A stretch of DNA of 64,000 bases from Linepithema humile. Lineage: Eukaryota; Arthropoda; Insecta; Hymenoptera; Formicidae. Location of the stretch: NCBI RefSeq assembly GCF_040581485.1, contig NC_090129.1, positions 23,876,764 through 23,940,763 of the forward strand. Direction: 5' to 3'. A program made the position numbers and the translations under genes. Within the stretch, counting starts at the first letter, position 1, and each line of letters begins with the position of its first letter. Shown one piece after another: positions 60,901 through 64,000 of this stretch. Below the pieces are notes generated by a model. That model had not been told where the DNA came from and searched no databases. It saw only the letters and a program-made list of their open reading frames with translations.

Positions 60901-63238
60901 ATTTTGTACGCTTTCTCAGAAATGTTCACTGGAGAACCGTGTTCGTACCTTGTACGTTCGTCGCCAGTTTCGTTTATTTTCTTGCAACATTCTTTTCCAG
61001 AGCATGGACATTACTTCTGGAAACTGTTCGTATGTGAATGTAGCCTGAGCAAGTTCTTGCATCATTGCGCCTTAAAAAGTAATGGATTCGATTTAATTAA
61101 TTTGTACGTGTATCTCAATTCATGGTAAAGTTATCGCTCGAACAAGCGTTATCGCTAATCGTACCTGTGGGACCCCATGCGTCGTCATTAGTTGCCTCCC
61201 TAACTTTGGCCTCTGTTTCCGTGTAATTCATGACGACATTAGTCCTACAAATGCAATTTTTCATCGTAACACATTGCGTACAATTTGCAACGTACAAAGC
61301 TATAAATTATTGATAATTGAGTACTTAATACACGTGTGATAATATCACATTGCTCGCAATGGTGATTATTTCTGCAAAAAAAGCCGATAAAATCCGATAA
61401 TACTCATCGTTGAGTTGGATCACGCAACGCTAGAGATTTATGATAGTCTTCCTATTAACGTCACTTTATTTATAAATAATAATTAAGTACAGGTATAGCG
61501 CAATGGTTTCTCTTCCTCTTCCTGTCTTTCTCTCTCCCTCTCTCTCTCTCTCTCTATTTATTGCGTTAGTTTGGTCTACAAACAACGTACGTGCATCCGT
61601 GCGACGACAAAAGTGCACACAGCCGTGAATTACGTAAATGATTACAGTTTAAAGCTATTACAGCTTGCGATGTATCTCACGCGGTTTATTACGTCGAACC
61701 GGTAATACTGAAATGTGTTTGCGAAGGTAACTAAACATTAATTTATTAGAGATTATTAGTTTGCTAGTTTGAGTTAATTATACAATGGTCTTTAATCAAT
61801 GCTGTTTCAAACAAAAAGATTAGTTACTTAATTAATTTATATTTATATTACATTAAAAATATTATTAGTAGTATAGATATAAAAAATATTTCAGGTAAAT
61901 TCATTTAACAGTTTTTTTTAAACAATTTCTTTTTAAACAAACAAATATACATAACACTCGGACTTTGTTATTAATATATATCGTTTAATGGAATATAAAG
62001 AGATAAAATTTCCCTAACGATATTTTAAATTATAAATGTATTTTAATAAATTATTTTTTGTATCAAAAGCCGTGTCGTAATATTATTTTTATTCAAATAT
62101 ATCATTCGAATATCAAATTAAAATTTTTTTTAAATGAAACAAATTTCAACAAACGACATTATTTTAAACACGCGCAAAAGCTAATACAATACGAGAAATA
62201 GTACGCGAGTCGAATACTTTCGTAACTCTAAACGGGTATTCGTGCGCAAGCAATACGAATTGGAATCTTATATCGCATGAATGAATACCTTCTTCTATTG
62301 TATCCTGTTTACAACACGCATTAAAATAATGTAACTGGATAATTATGAGATGTCTTATGTCTTTCGATACTCGAACCAAAATATCGGCAATAAATAAAAA
62401 TCCAGATTATAAATCAATAAAAAAAATTGAGCTGAAATAAATAATAAATTTAAAAAGTATTAAGAATAAATTGAGATTTCAAGAATTGATTTTTCGACTG
62501 GAAACTAAAATTTCAAGGTGCGAATTTTCAAGAATATGTTCTACAATATTTCCTGCATTTTTTTACTTATATATAATGAAGCATAAAATTCCAAATTTCG
62601 CATTCCAATTAAACGTTAAAAAATTACTGGCAAGGAACGCGGAGATGTTTTCAAAAGCGCGGAAAAGAATTCAAGTTGGAAAAACGTCGAAAACGTCGAA
62701 AACACTGATAAAGTATGTAAAATACACGCGCACCTGAAAACGCGTGTAATACACAATTGTTTTCGACATGGTTTTATCACCTCGAATTATGTACTATCGA
62801 ATCCCAAGGTCGCGCCATAAAATTATCCGCACCGTTCCAGTTTTACGAGTCTCTCTCCCTCACCCCGTTCCTCGTCCTCCGCCGCTCGTGAACGAGACGT
62901 GTCGAAAGCGATTACATATTCTCGTACGAGCAGAAGCGACGTAATCCGCCGGATTTTCCAACGTCTCTCGCGTTCCTTGCCACAATAAGAGTCAAGAGGT
63001 ATTGCGTGTGCGTGATATTTCTGATCATACTCGGGCAAAGCGATATATATGTATTGTATGATTTTCGATCATTTATCACAATCACACGCCAGTAAGAAAC
63101 GAGATGCACTCGCGGGAGGCAATGCAGCGGAATGCGCTCCAAAAAAAAGCGAAAGCAAGGTTATATCTCGCTTCGGGATTGAACTTACGCCTTGTCCATC
63201 AGCTCCCGCACTTTCCACATGTTCATCATCGCGTTCAT
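54963..63238 (-). CDS. lqfR: lqfR, epsin-related protein (EpsinR/CLINT1), short isoform
   Basis: Exons: 63238-63189, 61244-61165, 61070-60949, 60759-60371, 60309-60099, 60031-59494, 59322-59176, 55537-55310 and 55057-54963; 1860 nt, 619 residues. Exons 1-4 encode an ENTH domain (MNMWKVRELMDKA, NVVMNYTETEAKVREATNDD, SMLWKRMLQENKRNWRRTYK, HIYDLRSLENY) that binds phosphoinositide membranes. The linker carries two gamma-ear-type motifs, EFGDFASAF and EFADFTSAF, expected to bind AP-1/GGA. The protein works with clathrin at the Golgi and endosomes. The start is the first ATG after an in-frame TGA; two more ATGs follow at once (63229, 63226). Intron 1 is about 1.9 kb. Exon 7 ends in phase 1 and can join either exon 55537 or the Tel2 exon. 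Confidence 0.93.
56072..58887 (-). CDS. tel2: Tel2/TELO2 exon of lqfR, read as an EpsinR-Tel2 fusion
   Basis: A single 2816-nt exon with acceptor CTTGCAG at 58888-58894. It has no ATG at its start but enters in phase 1, exactly matching the donor of lqfR exon 7 (59176), and runs 937 codons to the TAG/TAA-type stop at 56072. Joined to exons 1-7 it gives 1450 residues. The sequence is Tel2-like throughout: helical repeats, an RAMGMLTGEICINLL stretch, an acidic VDSDDDLVPYDMS segment (about 57175-57225), and a C-terminal HEAT-like part with HFGNVVSSFFYPLLYGFGR. Tel2 acts with Tti1 and Tti2 to stabilise PI3K-like kinases (TOR, ATM, ATR). In Drosophila Tel2 is known as a translational fusion with EpsinR. 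Possible poly(A) hexamers (TTTATT on +) lie at 55687-55692 and about 55730, so this can be an alternative last exon. Confidence 0.9.
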
Positions 63239-63817
63239 TCACAGCACAGGCCTACAAGGACAGTTTTTATCTATCCGCACGATACCCTTTCGACGAAACG
63301 CTATTGACAGCACGTCGCCAGATAGTCGCCAGATGTTTTTCCGAGCATCTGATATCACCACGGCGAACAGAACGTCACCAGGCGGTAGCCATGTTATCCC
63401 TTCCACGTTTACACACACCTCGCAGCGGTCACAGGTGTCTTCCGTTGTCATGCCCGTGCATGGCGTAAAGTTTTGTATGGCATAGACCATGTATTGATGC
63501 AGAAAAAAACTCAAAAGCGACAAACTAGAGGGAGCCGTCCAGTAAAGCCCGTATCAAACTACGCATTGAACTACTGACTTTAGACAAATGTTGCACGCTT
63601 AGCGTCTGGCCAATCAGAACAATGAGAGTACTTTTGTCCTATTCGATCAAAGTACTTGTAATTCCCTATACGAATCTTTTCGAAACAAACGATTCACATC
63701 TGGATATTCGTAGATAATGCATTTGTATTTTTTTACGCGTGTGGTATCACTGCCGAAATCGGACATTCAACATGTAAGAGCGCGTTTAAATTGTTGTACG
63801 AGTCGCTAATCACAACG
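63239..63817. promoter_or_regulatory. divergent promoter spacer of lqfR and the 63818 gene
   Basis: 580 bases between two divergent start codons, richer in CG dinucleotides than the average spacer. Open frames on both strands are short. It is presumably a shared promoter with both 5' leaders; no core element is assigned. Confidence 0.45.
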
Positions 63818-63942
63818 ATGGCAGATTTTAACGATGGAGTGGACGGAAAGTTGGCTTTCAGAATGCGAAAAGTCAACCCCGAACAGTTTCACACGCTTGT
63901 GAAAATGCACCTGTCCTTCGAATTGGATCTTAATACGGAAGA
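63818..63942 (+). CDS. first coding exon of an unidentified gene (partial)
   Basis: ATG in AACGATGGCAG begins a frame of 41 full codons that ends in phase 2 at a good donor (GA|GTAAGC). The peptide starts MADFNDGVDGKLAFRMRKV and continues EQFHTLVKMHLSFELDLN. Composition and donor support a real first coding exon; the rest lies beyond the window. I do not recognise the family from this fragment. Confidence 0.65.
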
Positions 63943-64000
63943 GTAAGCGATATCCGGCCTCTTATCACCTGCATTAACGTTTCTTGATATCGTGCTTCGA

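Overview
The window is eukaryotic and reads as an insect genome, most likely a hymenopteran such as an ant. The genes have many exons with ordinary GT/AG introns, the intergenic DNA is very AT-rich, and short TTAGG-type motifs are scattered through it. One locus encodes an EpsinR-Tel2 fusion, an arrangement known from Drosophila. The order is inferred from the look of the proteins, not from any search. No rRNA gene, convincing tRNA, CRISPR array or bacterial-type operon is present.

Layout. 1-10645 (+): 3' part of skywalker/TBC1D24 (TBC end plus TLDc). 10646-16327: AT-rich intergenic DNA with a hAT-like non-autonomous element. 16328-26994 (-): YLPM1/ZAP3, 14 exons. 26995-31218: gene-poor spacer. 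31219-35419 (+): SRP receptor alpha subunit. 36832-37141 (+): a 79-residue single-pass membrane protein. 38941-46320 (-): Acf1/BAZ1A, large subunit of the ACF/CHRAC chromatin remodellers. 47817-48978 (-): a small THAP-domain protein lying between two arms of a diverged inverted repeat. 49526-51767 (+): Nop56. 54963-63238 (-): lqfR (EpsinR), with an internal 2.8-kb exon encoding a whole Tel2/TELO2 protein in frame. 63818 onward (+): first coding exon of an unidentified gene. Exon joins were chosen so that splice signals, reading phase and family similarity agree; every complete gene model gives a length divisible by three.

The genes are mostly housekeeping functions: synaptic and endosomal traffic (sky, lqfR), ER targeting (SRPRA), rRNA modification (Nop56), chromatin and nuclear regulation (Acf1, YLPM1) and PIKK stability (Tel2). 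They are independent genes, not a pathway cluster. sky/YLPM1 and Nop56/lqfR are convergent. YLPM1/SRPRA, THAP/Nop56 and lqfR/63818 are divergent, the last two pairs sharing spacers of about 0.55-0.6 kb.

The points most worth a second look are the EpsinR-Tel2 fusion, the THAP gene inside inverted repeats, three fold-back structures around Nop56, a 114-nt frame-neutral cassette exon in Acf1, and three unidentified coding-like islands on the minus strand (3223-3443, 7600-7908, 37338-37443).
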